From positions 1 through 39,479 of the forward strand of contig JAAMPI010000397.1 of the NCBI GenBank assembly GCA_013054445.1: a DNA stretch of 39,479 nt, written 5' to 3'. The stretch comes from Cudoniella acicularis (Eukaryota > Ascomycota > Leotiomycetes > Helotiales > Helotiaceae). The notes beneath the pieces were generated by a model. It had not been told where the DNA came from. It saw nothing but the letters and a program-made list of their open reading frames with translations, and made no database searches. A program made the position numbers and the translations under genes. How positions within the stretch are numbered: the first letter of the stretch is position 1; every line of letters begins with the position of its first letter. Below, piece by piece: positions 11,567 through 23,142 of this stretch.

Positions 11567-13203
11567 AAACGTATTTGAGCCGGAGGACGGTGTGCTGGAA
11601 AACGACCAAGTAAACATGACGAAGACAAGCACCACACTCCTTTGATTTTATTTCCTTATCTGTCAATCAGTCGACATCGACAACCCCACACTCCTTTGAA
11701 CATTTCCTTCGACGTCAACTCAACCATTCACTTCGACAATTTCATTTACAACCGCTTCGTCTTCGTCATGACCTCGGACAATTTCCAATTACGCCTTACC
11801 AATCAGCAATACAATTGTCGAATCCCAACACGACCTTTCTGTCTCCCGAGACTTTCTTGATTTTTACGCCTTGCACGATTTCTTTCATGTCAACAGAACA
11901 ATTGATTCCCCCACCCAGCACATAGACATTTGATTTTTTTATAATTTGGCGGCTGCTTGACGATACGATCTGGGCCTAATAGTGAGGAGCGATGAACAGA
12001 CTATGTCAGCTCATGCACTATTTTGACCACAGAATTAGCAGGAGGAAATTGTAAGGTATAGCCTGTATACAGCGATGGCAGAGCGGGCTCTGAGTATAAT
12101 TATCGGCTTTGGGAGAGCTGCTGGCCAAAAGCTAGTCTATCCATACCTGAGGAAGAGATAATTGAACAGTTAAACTTCTATGCTTTTTTTTTTGATGTGA
12201 TTTCTACTGAGGTGAGGGACGTGAAGAATTCGTCAGAATCCTTTCACTGAACTCAATTCCTCTCTTTTTCGAGCTGATTTGATGGCTTGCATGGCATGAT
12301 GGCACCTATACTTAATTCGTTGAAACCTCAGCCACCCATCAATCATGAAACAATATCTGATATTCTGCTGACTTAATTCCACATCCTTGTTGTGCCCCCA
12401 ACTGCCGAGCCTTATTACAAAGATAATTCGACGGAGAGACTGGTAAACATTTTCATTTGTGCTGATCTTGCGAATAGGAGACCTTAATCGGCAGATCCTT
12501 GTAAACTGCAAGTGGGATATTAGCTCTCTAATGATTCTGCTCCTCTTTATCACGTGTTGTTGCCACTTGTGTACAGCTGCAGGAGTTGAGGCAGCTCTCT
12601 TTGCCGGTTACAGGCCTCTTCGGTAGGTTGATAAGCATCACGTTCTAGAACTTAATGACATTATTAACCCCAGCTTATCAGCCCGATGAATACGATCAGC
12701 TTTCTCAATAATACAATCTCGAATCAACAAGCACTTTCAAAAAGCAGCTCGTCTCTTCCAGTAATAAAAGAGTACAGGTAAGCACTTGTTGTTTTCCTTG
12801 CGCATTTTTTATGGCTTTTGGCCATGACGATGAGCTCTCCGCGGGGTAAGCATCACCAACCACACCACATAACCAACGAACGAAACTCGCGAATCGGACG
12901 CCACTCTTTGGAATCAGAGATTTGAGATCTTTATCATTCGGATGCGCCGCAGAACAACTCGAAAACAGAATCATGCCTGCAGCGCGCAAACCAGCCACCA
13001 AGTACTCGTACGGAGCTTCTTCACAGACCAGGAAGAAAATGATTACTCAGCAGCCTTTTTTCTTCGCTAAAGGCCTGTTGATGGCATCATCGAGGCTCCC
13101 CTTAGAAATCAATGCGTGCGCCTACCTTACCTACACAATCCATCCATCCTCGGCGCGCGCCTGTCGTATCACCTTTGCCTTTGCCCTGCACACCCCTCTC
13201 GAG
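11567..13203. other. Intergenic, no gene recognised
   Basis: A 13-base word, CACACTCCTTTGA, occurs twice (near 11634 and 11688) in a CT-rich patch just after the 872-codon gene. Otherwise only short ORFs are seen, for example 106 codons at 12233-12553 on the minus strand, with no family resemblance. The last part must contain the thioredoxin promoter. Confidence 0.5.
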
Positions 13204-13211
13204 TATTTAAA
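13204..13211 (+). promoter_or_regulatory. TATA-like box of thioredoxin gene
   Basis: TATTTAAA lies 33-40 bases upstream of the first thioredoxin ATG (13244) and about 170 upstream of the second (13379). A start site about 30 or more bases downstream would leave almost no leader before the first ATG, which bears on which start is used. Confidence 0.55.
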
Positions 13212-13243
13212 GGGAGCCCAGTCCGGCACAACAGTGAATTTGA

Positions 13244-13922
13244 ATGTCATTCCTACACAGATCAACTAAGCTTACAGCATCTACTCTCAGATCGATTCGA
13301 ACTTCAACATCTAGTAACTACTCCCCGATAATAAACAAACACAACTCCATCAGAGCTTTCAGTAGCACACGAGCCAAAATGGTTGTCCATAACGTCGCAA
13401 GGTATGTGCCTCCTTCTCTTTCATTGAGTTATTCATGAGAGCGCAATGTGCGAATCAGTTCGTCTCTGCGACGATGACGCAATTGTTCACTCTCAGGTTT
13501 GGGTAGTGAAGATGAAAGGAAGACAAAAGCTAACTATCCCTCTTTTTCTATCAACAGCAAGGCCGAATTCGAAGCTGCCATCAAAGACAACAAGATCGTC
13601 ATCCTCGATGCCTTCGCCGTCTGGTGCGGACCCTGCAAAGTGATTGCGCCTACACTTGTCAAGTCAGTTCCCCCTCCCACTTTCCACCTTTATCTTCCAA
13701 GAAGCTAATTTATTCGGTATATACAGGTACTCTGACGAATTCCCCAACGCACACTTCATCAAGATCGACGTCGACGAGGTCCCAGATGTCGCCGAGGAAC
13801 TCGGCATCACGGCTATGCCCACCTTCCTGATCTTCAAGGATGGAAAGCAGGAGGCGAAGGTCGTTGGTGCCAACCCGCAGGCTTTGTTGAGTGCTATTCA
13901 GGCTGCGGCTAAGACTGAATAA
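13244..13922 (+). CDS. Thioredoxin, mitochondrial/cytosolic from two starts
   Basis: Small dithiol-disulfide oxidoreductase that reduces protein disulfides and is recharged by thioredoxin reductase. Exons are 13244-13401, 13558-13662 and 13727-13922, giving 152 aa. The active site WCGPC (AFAVWCGPCKVIAP) spans the middle exon, and the cis-Pro loop AMPTFLIFKDG is in the last exon. The first 45 residues are rich in Ser/Thr/Arg with no acidic residue and contain RAFSSTRA, a classic mitochondrial presequence. A second in-frame ATG at 13379, in the strong context CAAAATGG, begins MVVHNVASKAEFE and yields 107 aa, the standard length of a cytosolic thioredoxin. Both introns have GT..AG ends and preserve frame (459 coding bases). 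The family call is secure; use of both starts is inferred. Confidence 0.95.
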
Positions 13923-14072
13923 GGTGGTGATGATACATTAGGGGTGTTTTCATATGGCTGGGGTTGGTGAGGGATGGGGGTGGCAATTTGGGTCTCTCTG
14001 TTTGTCTGTCTTAAGGATGGATGGAGGGAAGGCCTTTGATCATTCGATACGATAGATAGATGATGGATGGTT

Positions 14073-14108
14073 AATAAAGAATCAATCAGTCAAATCAATG
14101 GAATAAAC
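14073..14108 (+). terminator. Candidate polyadenylation signals of thioredoxin gene
   Basis: AATAAA occurs at 14073-14078 and again at 14103-14108, about 150-185 bases after the thioredoxin stop codon. Between the stop and these signals lie GATA/GATGG-rich short repeats. Confidence 0.45.
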
Positions 14109-15026
14109 TTCAAGCAAGCCGAGGGATTTCTCTTTATCCTAACTCTCTCTCTCCAGAAAGCAAGCCGGTCTTCTATGCTAGCTCATTGCAAGTGTGATTT
14201 TCTACCAGCCAAGTACAACTAATTCGTTCAGTTTTTTTCCAAAGGCACAACGCGTTCGCCCTTCGGCTATTCCGTCCTTTCAGTGACGTTAAGAAGTTTG
14301 ATCTGTGACCCCTCTATAGCAAGCTAATAAAACATTCACAACTGCCTTTAACCTGCCGAGTAACTCCATTCAGGCTTTAGCAAAAGTCTAAACCCCAACT
14401 CAAGTAGCCAGTTAGTTAGTTTTTCTCTCTACTCTTTATTTATTTACTTACTTACTGCTCAATTGGTGGCCTGCTCTCGAGGTAATCTTACATAAGCAGT
14501 TGGCCTATCCTTGGGGCTTGTTTTATCAGATAATCAAACTGTTGCTTTGCTAATTTGTTTGTTTGTTTTTGGTCGCTGGTATAGCTGGTTTAATTGAGCG
14601 AAGAACAACAGTATTGTGAGTTTTAGTTACTTGAAAAGACTGATTTAGAGTACGGCTTTTGGTGCGGTATTTGTGTTCATTGAAGTTATGGTGAAATCTG
14701 GATGAAAAGACCCATGATCCCCTAAAGCAAGGATAAACAAAAAGAACTGCACGTCTAGATCTGGCATCAGTTTAAGCTTCTTTCAATTACGCCGGTGCAC
14801 CACCAGCCTAACTATACGCATGCATGCAGCCTCTTGAATGGAACTCTTTATCTATCTATAATGGTAGTCAGATTTCCACCCTCCCATCACTGACTACAGT
14901 GACTGGCAAGAAATAGCCAATTCAAAGAGCGAACCACAAAGCAAACAGCTGACTCTCTTTCCCTCTTATCTTCCCCCCCTCCCAGCCATCACCATCACTA
15001 ACAGCACAAACCTCACCACTCCCCAC
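14109..15026. other. Intergenic between two convergent genes
   Basis: The 3' ends of the thioredoxin and DDB1 genes face each other here. I see simple repeats (TTATTTATTTACTTACTTAC near 14447) and CT-rich DNA near 14955-15000, but no gene. Confidence 0.5.
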
Positions 15027-18000
15027 TCAGTGCAACCGCTTCAACTCCTCAACAACACTCCTCACATCCTCCACACTCGGCCCAAGCCCCCTACAAATCT
15101 CCTCCTGCATCCCTTCATCCACATCCAAAAACCGCTCAATCAACTCACCATCCACGAACCGGAAGGGCTCCACCGTCTCCCGTACGGAATTCTTGAAGGA
15201 GCGGTACGTGTTGAAGTCGAGATCGCCAAGCGTGGAGATGATTTCGCTCATGCGCACTTGGAGGCGCATTAGGAGGTCCTGGGAGCTGGGGACGATGGTC
15301 GAGAAGAGGTAGACGGAGCCTTCGGTCTAAAGGGGGTGTTAGTTTTGTGGCTGGGGAAGTGAGGAAGGAAGAGGAGGGAAAAGGGGGCTTACGGTGGCTA
15401 AAAATGCCTTGGGGATCACCATGACATTTTGCGAAGGCTCTACCTCGATTCTCTGGATCTTGTTGACCATTTCCCCGAGATTGATCTCGCTAGTTACTTG
15501 GAGGCTCTTTCGATCTTCTAACGTCACACCGTTAATGTTCCGCTTGAGAACTATTATATTCCCGTCCGCGTCTGTCTCGAGGTACGAATCGTCGTCTATG
15601 CTCACTACGCCTGTTGACCACAATGCTTCGTGATGCCGAGCAATTTCGTTGAGGCTCCCTGACATTCCGTCTATTCCACGGATGTATTCCAGTAATGATA
15701 CGGATTTCATCATATCCGCTACGGCGATGACGTTATTCTTGACCTCGAGATCAATAGGGCAGGTAGCCGTCCTGTACGTAGCCAGCTTTTGGAGAGTTGC
15801 TGATACCGCAGTAGTCTCGAGGTATTCAAATATAACAACTGTCTTGACCAGAGCTGCGACAATTTTCCCTTGCAAGACTGCTAGCCTTCGGCATGATCCC
15901 TTGAGGTTTTTACTCAGGACGAGATATGGACTTCTACTCTTGTCAATGGCGAAGACAAGTAATCGGCCTTTAACCTCATCTCCATTGGAAACTTCTTCGC
16001 CGAGGAAGCTTGTTCCAACGATAAATCTTTCGGCGGGGAGACCATCCCCATGAGCAATTGGTAGCTCAGCTCGAATAACACACTCGATGAGCTCAGGTTG
16101 GAGATATCCCAACTGATGAGGCTTCCCCAAGTCTCGAAGTAGCACTTCATCGACCAACGAGAAGCTATTAGTGATGATTTCTTCTCCATGAACCAATTCA
16201 CGTTTGATGCAGCCGATCCCAAAAGCCTTTTCTTTTGCCGAATATGCTATCCTTCTTATTGTTTGGCCCATCGGTAGAGTTTGGACATGAGTCCTTCGTT
16301 CAGTGTCAATCTGAGAGATTTTTAAGTTCTCACCAGTGGCAACGATCAGCGCCCCAGGATAGGCTTCGCTATTGAACGAGCACACGCAAAGTGCGGTTTC
16401 TGCAGTTACAGCAGAATATATGACCCGTCCTTCCGAGCCATAGATCAAACTGGGGTGCTCACAAGTCGCGAAGATATTGAAAAGGCCATCCGATCGTGGT
16501 AACACTGAGAATTTGGCTTGTTGTGTCCCGAGAACTATGCTCTTCCTTCCGAAGAGCGAGTAATTGGACTTGTCAACGCTGAAAGTCAAGACAATTCCGT
16601 CTTCCATTGCTACAAACAATGATAGTCCAGAGCGGTCTCTTGGTAGCGTCTGTACCATGGCGATATCCCGAGGAACGGATGCACTATTTGTGCGACGTAA
16701 TTCTTCCGAATGAACGATTTGTAGATCTTTAAGATTCAAAATAGAGATAGAGCCGGACTTCCAGAAGCCTACTACTCCAAGGTTGGGAGCTTCAGTAGGA
16801 ACATGAATACATGCCACTTGGTCGCCATTGCTCAGACTTTGCACTGCAACTTCTCGCAGCTGTTGTTGAATATCCAGCGACACCAATGTAATACCATTGG
16901 CTGAGACTAACAAGTGGTCCACATTGGCAGATGCAGCTGTAATTATTTGGCCTTCGGGAGGCTGCCAGCGTGCAACAACGTATGCTGGACCCAAGCCAAG
17001 AATTGACGCTGAAGTTGGCGTTACTTGCAATAGCAGGCCATCTAGAAGATTCATTGTTAAGAGGGTATGTTCATTCATGAGCATGCCCCTATATTCTTCA
17101 ACCTCTTCAATTTCACCCTCCGGATCAAATAGGAATATTCTGGTTGCAATGGGAAATGATACAACCAAAATGTCATCCCATAATTGTTCGCACGATCGCA
17201 ACGAGAATACTTCTCGGATTTCATCCATGTCAGCTAGAATCCCAATGTCCTCGAGACCCACACCACTTCTGACACTTCTCAGACTTCCTTCTTCGTGTGC
17301 CCCGCTACAAGTCACTAGTCTTGCTTGCCCTGAAGAATACTCATTCGTCGTGGCCTCTCCTTCTCGGCCTCCCATATCCATAACGGCAAAATCCAAGATT
17401 GGCGCAATATTGGCTAAGTCCTGAAGCACCTCGATTGGCCGATCGTCTGAATTCAAGTCTAAACGGACAATCTGCGAGTTTCCGACGTGAGAGGCTATGA
17501 AAAGTATGCCATTTCCCATGTGTACCATAACCGTAGCTTTTGTCGTTTTGCCAATCTTACGCATTTCCATGCCAGCTACCACAGCACCATCAACAAGAAG
17601 TGTTAAAAGGTGCAGCATGCCATATTCATCGGCCAGTAGATATTGTAAATCACTGTACCGTTCCCAAGCAACAAATATTGATGCCTCTGTTAACCAATGG
17701 TCAACCGTGACTTTGCTCTCGTCATCCAGATATGTCATTTTCGTCTCTCCCACTACTATTATCCCGCCCAGCTGTGCTTTGGCCATCGCTGCATTTCTGA
17801 CAATGTATCTCTTCTGGATTTCCTCTCCTTGGGGCACGGGAATTAGGTGACTGGCGCCAAAACATAAATCCCCCACTTCATTTTCTCGATCTTTAATTGG
17901 GTCGAATTGTGAATAATGCGATTTCTCGTCCACAAGCCTGTACGTCACCAATTTCTTTCCAGTCTTGCTGCCGGTATCGTACAGAAATGCGACCTTCGGT

Positions 18001-18580
18001 TTGTCCGTTTCGGTGTGCAGAAATGTCGACGCAAGTATTTTCAATTCCGTTATTCGCACTTGTTCCGGCTTTTCTAGGTATTCCCCAGTCCCTTTGCGAG
18101 GCTTCACAATTTTGATCAGGTTCAAAATGCCCTGGAATAGCTCCAAAATCAAATGCCGACCGTTTGGATCAACCAAAACCCTATCCTGAGTGTATGAATC
18201 CTGCACATATTTCTCCGTGACGTCCACGAAGCTCTGAACTGTATCAATCTGCCGTGTCTCTGGATTCCAGACTACAGTGAAGTATTGGAACCGTACGGTG
18301 CCTATGAAGAGGTGATCGATTTCGGAGCCGATAGGGCGGATCTTTGCGAGCATCGAAATGCGCCCGTAGATAGCTTTGGAGAGTACCATTACTAGGCCTT
18401 CTGTGGAGGGTCGCCATATTTCTATGCGATTTGCTTTCCTGTCTCTATATTAGTGGAAGACCGTGGAAGGGTACAGCTCACTCACGCAAGTACAAGGCAT
18501 TCCTCCTCGGGGTCAAGAAGATTTAACTTAATTGCATGGCGCACACTACTTGGCCTGTGAATAGGTGCAAGATATGCCAT
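15027..18580 (-). CDS. DDB1: DNA damage-binding protein 1 (DDB1)
   Basis: Adaptor of CUL4-type ubiquitin ligases, acting in the nucleus in DNA damage recognition and chromatin-linked protein turnover. Predicted exons: 18580-18485 up to the GT at 18485, 18438-15393 and 15326-15027, about 1,147 aa; introns are 18485-18439 (47 bp) and 15392-15327 (66 bp). The first exon reads MAYLAPIHRPSSVRHAIKLN, and exon 2 begins KANRIEIWRPS. Diagnostic blocks match the DDB1/CPSF160 three-propeller family: QARLVTCSGAHEEGSLRSVR, VLGTQQAKF, FIVGTSF, VADMMKSVSLLEY, and the C-terminal helix region TYRSFKNSVRETVEPFRFVD with FVDGELIERFLD. The total length equals that of animal DDB1 (about 1,140). Human DDB1 has the same C-terminal pattern FIDGDLIESFLD. 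The gene is intact. The related CPSF160/Cft1 is much longer and would not have this C-terminus. Confidence 0.97.
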
Positions 18581-19004
18581 GGCGAATCAAATCTCCCCAC
18601 CCTCTTTGGAGTGTATGCCAATGTTGGTGTTTGTAGAGCGCCGAAATGTGTAGAAGTGATGGAGGTTGTTGTATTAGATGATGCTCTGCTAATCGCGTTT
18701 ATCGAATTTTCGGACTTAAGGAATTCTCCGGACATTAATCAGGATCGAACAACGAATTCTATAAAAGAATATTAATTTGCATTGATCGTTTTGATCAGTT
18801 CAGCTGATTTGATGCTTCTTAATTCTAATTCTAATTCAAGTTGCTATGTTCAATATTTTGGAGATTTATTTTGTGCTAGTCCATAGACAAACATTTATTT
18901 TTCTCTAAGTTATTCTACACCATATCCCAGGGTATCCTTTTTCCAGTCCAGAAAATGCTATGTAACTTGGCAAATAAACCCCCAATTTTCCTTTTCATCT
19001 ATTG
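18581..19004. other. Intergenic between DDB1 start and RPC5 stop
   Basis: About 420 bases containing the DDB1 upstream region and the RPC5 3' flank. An AATTCT-type short repeat lies near 18820. No gene is seen. Confidence 0.5.
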
Positions 19005-20085
19005 TTAAAGGTCCTCTTCCCTATCTTCCGTTTCCGACTCACTCGACTCGCTCTCTTCATCGGCCCTGCCCTTGCCTTTCTTGTCCTTCTTCTTATTCCT
19101 CGACATTCTTGCCTCATCCCTAGGAACACTAATAGCATCAAGGTATTCTAAGTCATCAATACTAGTAACCAGTTTAGGGACCTTCTCCAACAACTCGTTT
19201 GCATCAATGTCTGCCTCAGCTCCCACGAACAGACCCCCATACGCATCCCAGGCTTCAACAGTATCTTCATCGACGAAGCGGTGACTTTTCCATGCTTCGG
19301 CTTGCGTAACTGCGATACGCTCCGCCATGGTATCAGTACTTTCTTCCTCGCCATCGATTGATGATTTCACGGTCATATGGATAGCACGTGCTTCCTGGAC
19401 CCGTGCAGGCGCATCTCGAGGTGTATTTGCCTTGTTCTGCTCGGCAAGAGCGTCAATGTGGTGGAATTGAGGCCGCATTTGAACCACATGGTCCACTGGA
19501 AGGAAATGAAGTTGATCTGGGGTATAAAGTCAGTAAGATCCCTCTTTGGTAGAAAGTCAACAACATACTTTTTCGGAAAGTACCAATCATATATCGAGGA
19601 TTCGTTTCGTCAGTCGACACAGTTTGTCCACCTAATGTCTGTTTCGTCAAGACCTGCTCTCTCTCCATAGCTCCTGGGTAGTCTCTTAAAAGGTTCTCTA
19701 TAAGTGCTGCGTCGTCGGCAGAAGCTCTTCCCCTTCCTCTCCCAGCCGGCTGTGCCCCTCCAATGCCAAAACCTCCAGGCAACCCGTGACTCCCTCTTCC
19801 TTTGCTCACGTTACTCTTCTTGAGAGCATCACCCCATTGAATACCCTTAGCTCGATCGTAATTTCTCCAAGCATCGACAGGAACATCCATCTCGACCATT
19901 CCCGCATTTTGCTTAACCCTTAACTTCAGAGGCTGTGATTGGTTTTTCGCCGCGTATTCTTGCTTCGAGTCACGATTTGGGAATTGGAGAACGTAGATCT
20001 GGCGGTCTGAGGAAATTCTGGGTTTGATGAATACATCATATGAGGTCTTGATAGGGTCGTCTGTGTCTATTTCTGGATCTGCCAT
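19005..20085 (-). CDS. RPC37: RNA polymerase III subunit RPC5 (Rpc37)
   Basis: Subunit of the TFIIF-like Rpc37/Rpc53 subcomplex of RNA polymerase III, needed for tRNA and 5S rRNA transcription, especially termination and reinitiation. Exons 20085-19569 and 19516-19005 flank a 52-bp intron (GTATGT..CCCAG) and give 342 aa. The N-terminus DDPIKTSYDVFIKPRISSD followed by IYVLQFPNR is the dimerisation-domain pattern of RPC5 ('DPV..E.DVYL....LYLFQYP'). The LGGQTVSTDETNPRYMIGTF block and LHFLPVDHVVQMRPQFHHID match the family signature. A Gly/Arg-rich linker (RGRGRA) sits between them, and the tail is Lys-rich then acidic (SESSESETEDREEDL). It is shorter than the animal protein, as expected for fungi. 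Its start is divergent from the Pmp3-like gene 518 bases away. Confidence 0.93.
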
Positions 20086-20602
20086 TTTGACGTGTTTAGC
20101 GGGGAAAGCTACGTCTTCGTGTTTCGAAATATTTTTGTTTCTGGTCGGAGATGGGAGGGGAGGATTTTCCGATCAGCTTTATCGATAAGCGAACTCTAAG
20201 AAGATTGCGATTTAGGTAATGAATTGTTCAATGTTTGATGTGTTCCGAATCTACTCACCAGTAAGTGGCCGTAGACTGAAAGATCTGATACTTCTTTAGA
20301 CCAGTTCTTTGGTACCTTTTTTTAGAAAATCCTGGAGGCTCGTCTGTTGTTGCATTTTGATGCCGCGTTGCCCATGGGCAAAACCGAGGGGTAACACAAA
20401 GTCCCTGCCTTTTAGTCACTAGCGCGGGTTCACTCAGCCCCCCTTCGTGGCGGATGCATAATGACCCAAAGACCTCATAAGCAGCAGCCTGGTCACTCAC
20501 ACAACGTGACACCCTCGAAACACCATATAATCGACGTCCATCCTCCGCTATTTAGACCTATCCAACATCCAACGTCTGCGAAACCAACTATCAAACCACA
20601 CG
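20086..20602. promoter_or_regulatory. Divergent promoter region, RPC5 and Pmp3-like
   Basis: 517 bases separate the two divergent start codons. A TATA-like ATATAA at about 20525 lies some 75 bases before the Pmp3-like ATG. A TATCGATAAGCG stretch containing GATAAG (about 20180) is a possible GATA-factor site. No ORF of substance is seen. Confidence 0.4.
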
Positions 20603-21174
20603 ATGTGCTCTTCGGATATCTTCCTTGGCTTAATCGCCATCCTTTTCCCGCCTCTCCCAGGTAAGCATTTCCCCTGATCGGCAGGTCCTCTTCGCAACTC
20701 ATCGAGATGTCTCACATCTGCTTTGGAAGAGTGGACTCATTCTCATCATCAAACGTACATGCTAACAGTACTCCAGTTTGGGTTAAATGCGGCATCTGCT
20801 CCGCTGACTCCCTCATCAACATCTGCCTTTGCATGCTCGGATTCCTGCCAGGTCTCCTCCACAGCTGGTATATCATCGCGAAATTCCCCGATCCCGAGTA
20901 CGAATATGGCTCTCTGCCACAGGACGCCGAGTCAGGACGAGTCACATATGTCGTTGTCACATCACCGAATGGTGGCCAGCAGCGGGTTCAGAATCACACA
21001 GTGAGGCCAGCGGCACCAGCGGGAGGATATGGAACTACGGTTCCTATGGCACCACCTGTTCACCAAGATCAAACTACCGGAACGTGGGCAGCGGAGGGAA
21101 GCAGCGCGGGTGCTGTTCCTCCTACATACGAGCAAGCAGTTCAAGGGGATCATAAGATCCAGTCGCGAGACTAA
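20603..21174 (+). CDS. Pmp3/UPF0057 membrane protein with PPxY tail
   Basis: Stress-associated small plasma-membrane proteolipid; yeast Pmp3 affects membrane potential and salt tolerance. Exons 20603-20660 and 20777-21174 flank a 116-bp intron (GTAAGC..CCAG) and give 151 aa. The first 55 residues are the whole family: MCSSDIFLGLIAILFPPLPV, KCGICSADSLINICLCMLGF and LPGLLHSWYIIAKFP, making two membrane helices. Beyond that is a 95-residue Gly/Pro/Ser/Thr-rich tail that yeast Pmp3 lacks. It ends with a PPTYEQAV motif (PPTY at residues about 134-137), a potential ligand for WW domains of Rsp5/NEDD4 ubiquitin ligases. Long-tailed Pmp3 paralogues are known in filamentous fungi. Family assignment is firm; ubiquitin regulation is inferred. 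Confidence 0.94.
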
Positions 21175-21695
21175 ATATCGCATATCGACCGGCTGCAGGA
21201 AATGGAACGAGGATGAACTAGCGGTTTTTGGCAGACTTGAAGGCTTTTTACGTGTAACGCTGGATGGGGATAGGAACTGGCGTTAGGGGAATTACTTTGG
21301 GTGTACAGTACCGCATGGGTATTTTCAAATGAACAAAATAAAATTGCGCAATATTCAACCTCGAATCAATCGCTATTTTTTTCATGTCTCTGTCAACTGT
21401 TACTATTAGCATTCTGACCTAGTGGTAGAAAATTTGAAGTTGATTGGCCAATTCAAAAATAGTTTTCAGATCATGTATCATTGCCTAACTATTTTTTGCA
21501 CTTTTGGGAGGCTAATTCAAGTGCCTTTTCATACATTTCTATTCGTAACACGTAAATTTCCTATAAAATAAAAAAAAAGGCCCAACGCCAATGTCTAGAT
21601 AGGAACGGGTATGAGATTTAGTCCAAACTCCAACCCAAAACAGAGGCTTCCTCCCATAGACCAAAGCAAATCCTATAATTCGTATAAAATACGAT
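21175..21695. other. Intergenic, AT-rich
   Basis: About 520 bases downstream of the Pmp3-like gene and downstream of the minus-strand decayed family member. Only short A/T runs are seen, no gene. Confidence 0.5.
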
Positions 21696-23134
21696 CTAGC
21701 CATCCGACGAATCTTCCGAAGAATCATCAGATGTATTTCCAATTTTATAAACCGGTAGGCCTTGATCTGCCTTCGGTGTCTCTTCATTCAAAATTATGAT
21801 GATCGTTTTCTCGTTGCCCTTGGGTGGAGGAGCATCCTTAGTTTTAACCGCCTCAAATGACCTAGACCAGTTGGCATACATAATTTCGCCGTTAAGCAGT
21901 AGTCTCCCATCTTCGCTTTTCGAAAATGTGAATGAACCCTTCCAGTCGTCACTGCCGTTGACGATTTCGTGATGACGATTTCTTTCAGCTCCGCCTCTCC
22001 ATCTCACAAACTATTCTTCCTGACCTTGTGGTGATGATCCAGGCCAAACGACTTTCTTCAGTTCACAGAGTCTTTCAAAATCTCTTACAGGGTACAAGTT
22101 CGCCTTGATTGGGCAAAAACGCATGATTTCGTACATTTTGCCTCCGAAATCGAACTGAGCCCATAGCTGCCTACCATCTCTGTTGTGTAATGGATTGTAG
22201 GACATTTTGATTGTCATGCTTAGGGATTTCCATTCTTCGACTCCCAGTTCTTTTGCAATATCTTGTGCTGTGATTGTCCATTCGCCAGCTACATCCCAAG
22301 CCCACACTGGCAAATCTTCTATGGTGCTGGAAGCTGGTCGTTTCTTGGATGCTGCTTGCCTGTCTTGTCTGAAGAGCCACCGGGGGTGCCTTGGGTAATA
22401 ATCCATCGGAGGAATTAAGTCGTCAGAATCGGAATCAGAACTGTAATCGGAATTCCACTTATAATCATATAGCACCTGCCATTGGAACATCAACCTCGGT
22501 GGTGCGAGAACACGTTCTCCACAAAGGTTCGCCTTCTCGGATTCTCTCAAGACGAAAACATCATCGTTGTACATCATGACAATGCAGATATCAATGGCCG
22601 TAAATTTGGGTGTCGAGAAAGCAGGTTTATGCGTGAAGGAGAACTCGCCCGAGTCGTCTACTTCACCACCGACCAATTTATCATATTTCATTCCACCGTC
22701 TTACCCCTCCATTTCATGACTCATCTTGGATATCTAGAACTAGGTCGCATATCGCGGTCAAGGTTGCAAGCCTGGTCAAACTGTTTAGAATTACACTTTC
22801 CCATTGTCGTAAATTCTCCATGGTGCGATCCGCATGATTCCACGTAATTGGCCAAATGTGAAAGTAACATATAATTGATGAGGAAAGTCGACCTGGTTGT
22901 AAAACAGTTCCATAGAAAATCCCCTAGTGTCGAGTTTGTCCTTTGGATGTACGGTGCTGATTGTGTAAATGCCTCCAACATCCCAACATTTGTCATCACA
23001 CTAAGAGGATTGCTGCTTAATTATATTGTTTGCATGTTGAAATTGAGTTCTGATCGGGGGCACCATAGGTACGTTGTCCAACTCATCTTCCTCACTCAAC
23101 TCAGGCTCGCTTTTAGAGTCAGTCTTGCGGCATG
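21696..23134 (-). pseudogene. Decayed member A of unrecognised two-domain family
   Basis: Homologous throughout to the nearly intact member at 26851-28546. The first domain begins near 22970 with CWDVGGIYTIS, then GFSMELFYNQVDFPHQLYV and GQLRGIMRIAP, and breaks by frameshift before FDQACNLD, with further stops before KWRGK. A reopened frame (22691-22011) carries the end of domain 1 (DKLVGGEVDDSGEFSF), a Ser/Asp linker, and domain 2: VWAWDVAGEWTIT, RQLWAQFDFGGKMYEIMRFC, WPGSSPQGQ. A TAG at 22013-22011 then replaces an aromatic position just before VRWRGG; the rest (to 21696) continues with FEAVKTKDAPP. Another TAG lies at 23003-23001. No basic N-terminal tail or promoter-like segment precedes it: it begins about 10 bases after the stop of member B. 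A, B and the plus-strand member are clearly paralogues; the molecular function is unknown. Confidence 0.8.
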
Positions 23135-23142
23135 ATTGACTG

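Noticed and set aside
12233..12553. 106-codon minus-strand ORF between genes
   Set aside because: No motif, basic random-looking composition and no splice partners; retained only as part of the intergenic description.
13116..13331. 71-codon ORF overlapping the thioredoxin promoter and first exon
   Set aside because: Overlaps the TATA-like box and the presequence in a different frame; explained by the thioredoxin gene.
16897..17424. 175-codon plus-strand ORF inside DDB1
   Set aside because: A shadow of the DDB1 coding strand; DDB1 homology on the minus strand is unambiguous.
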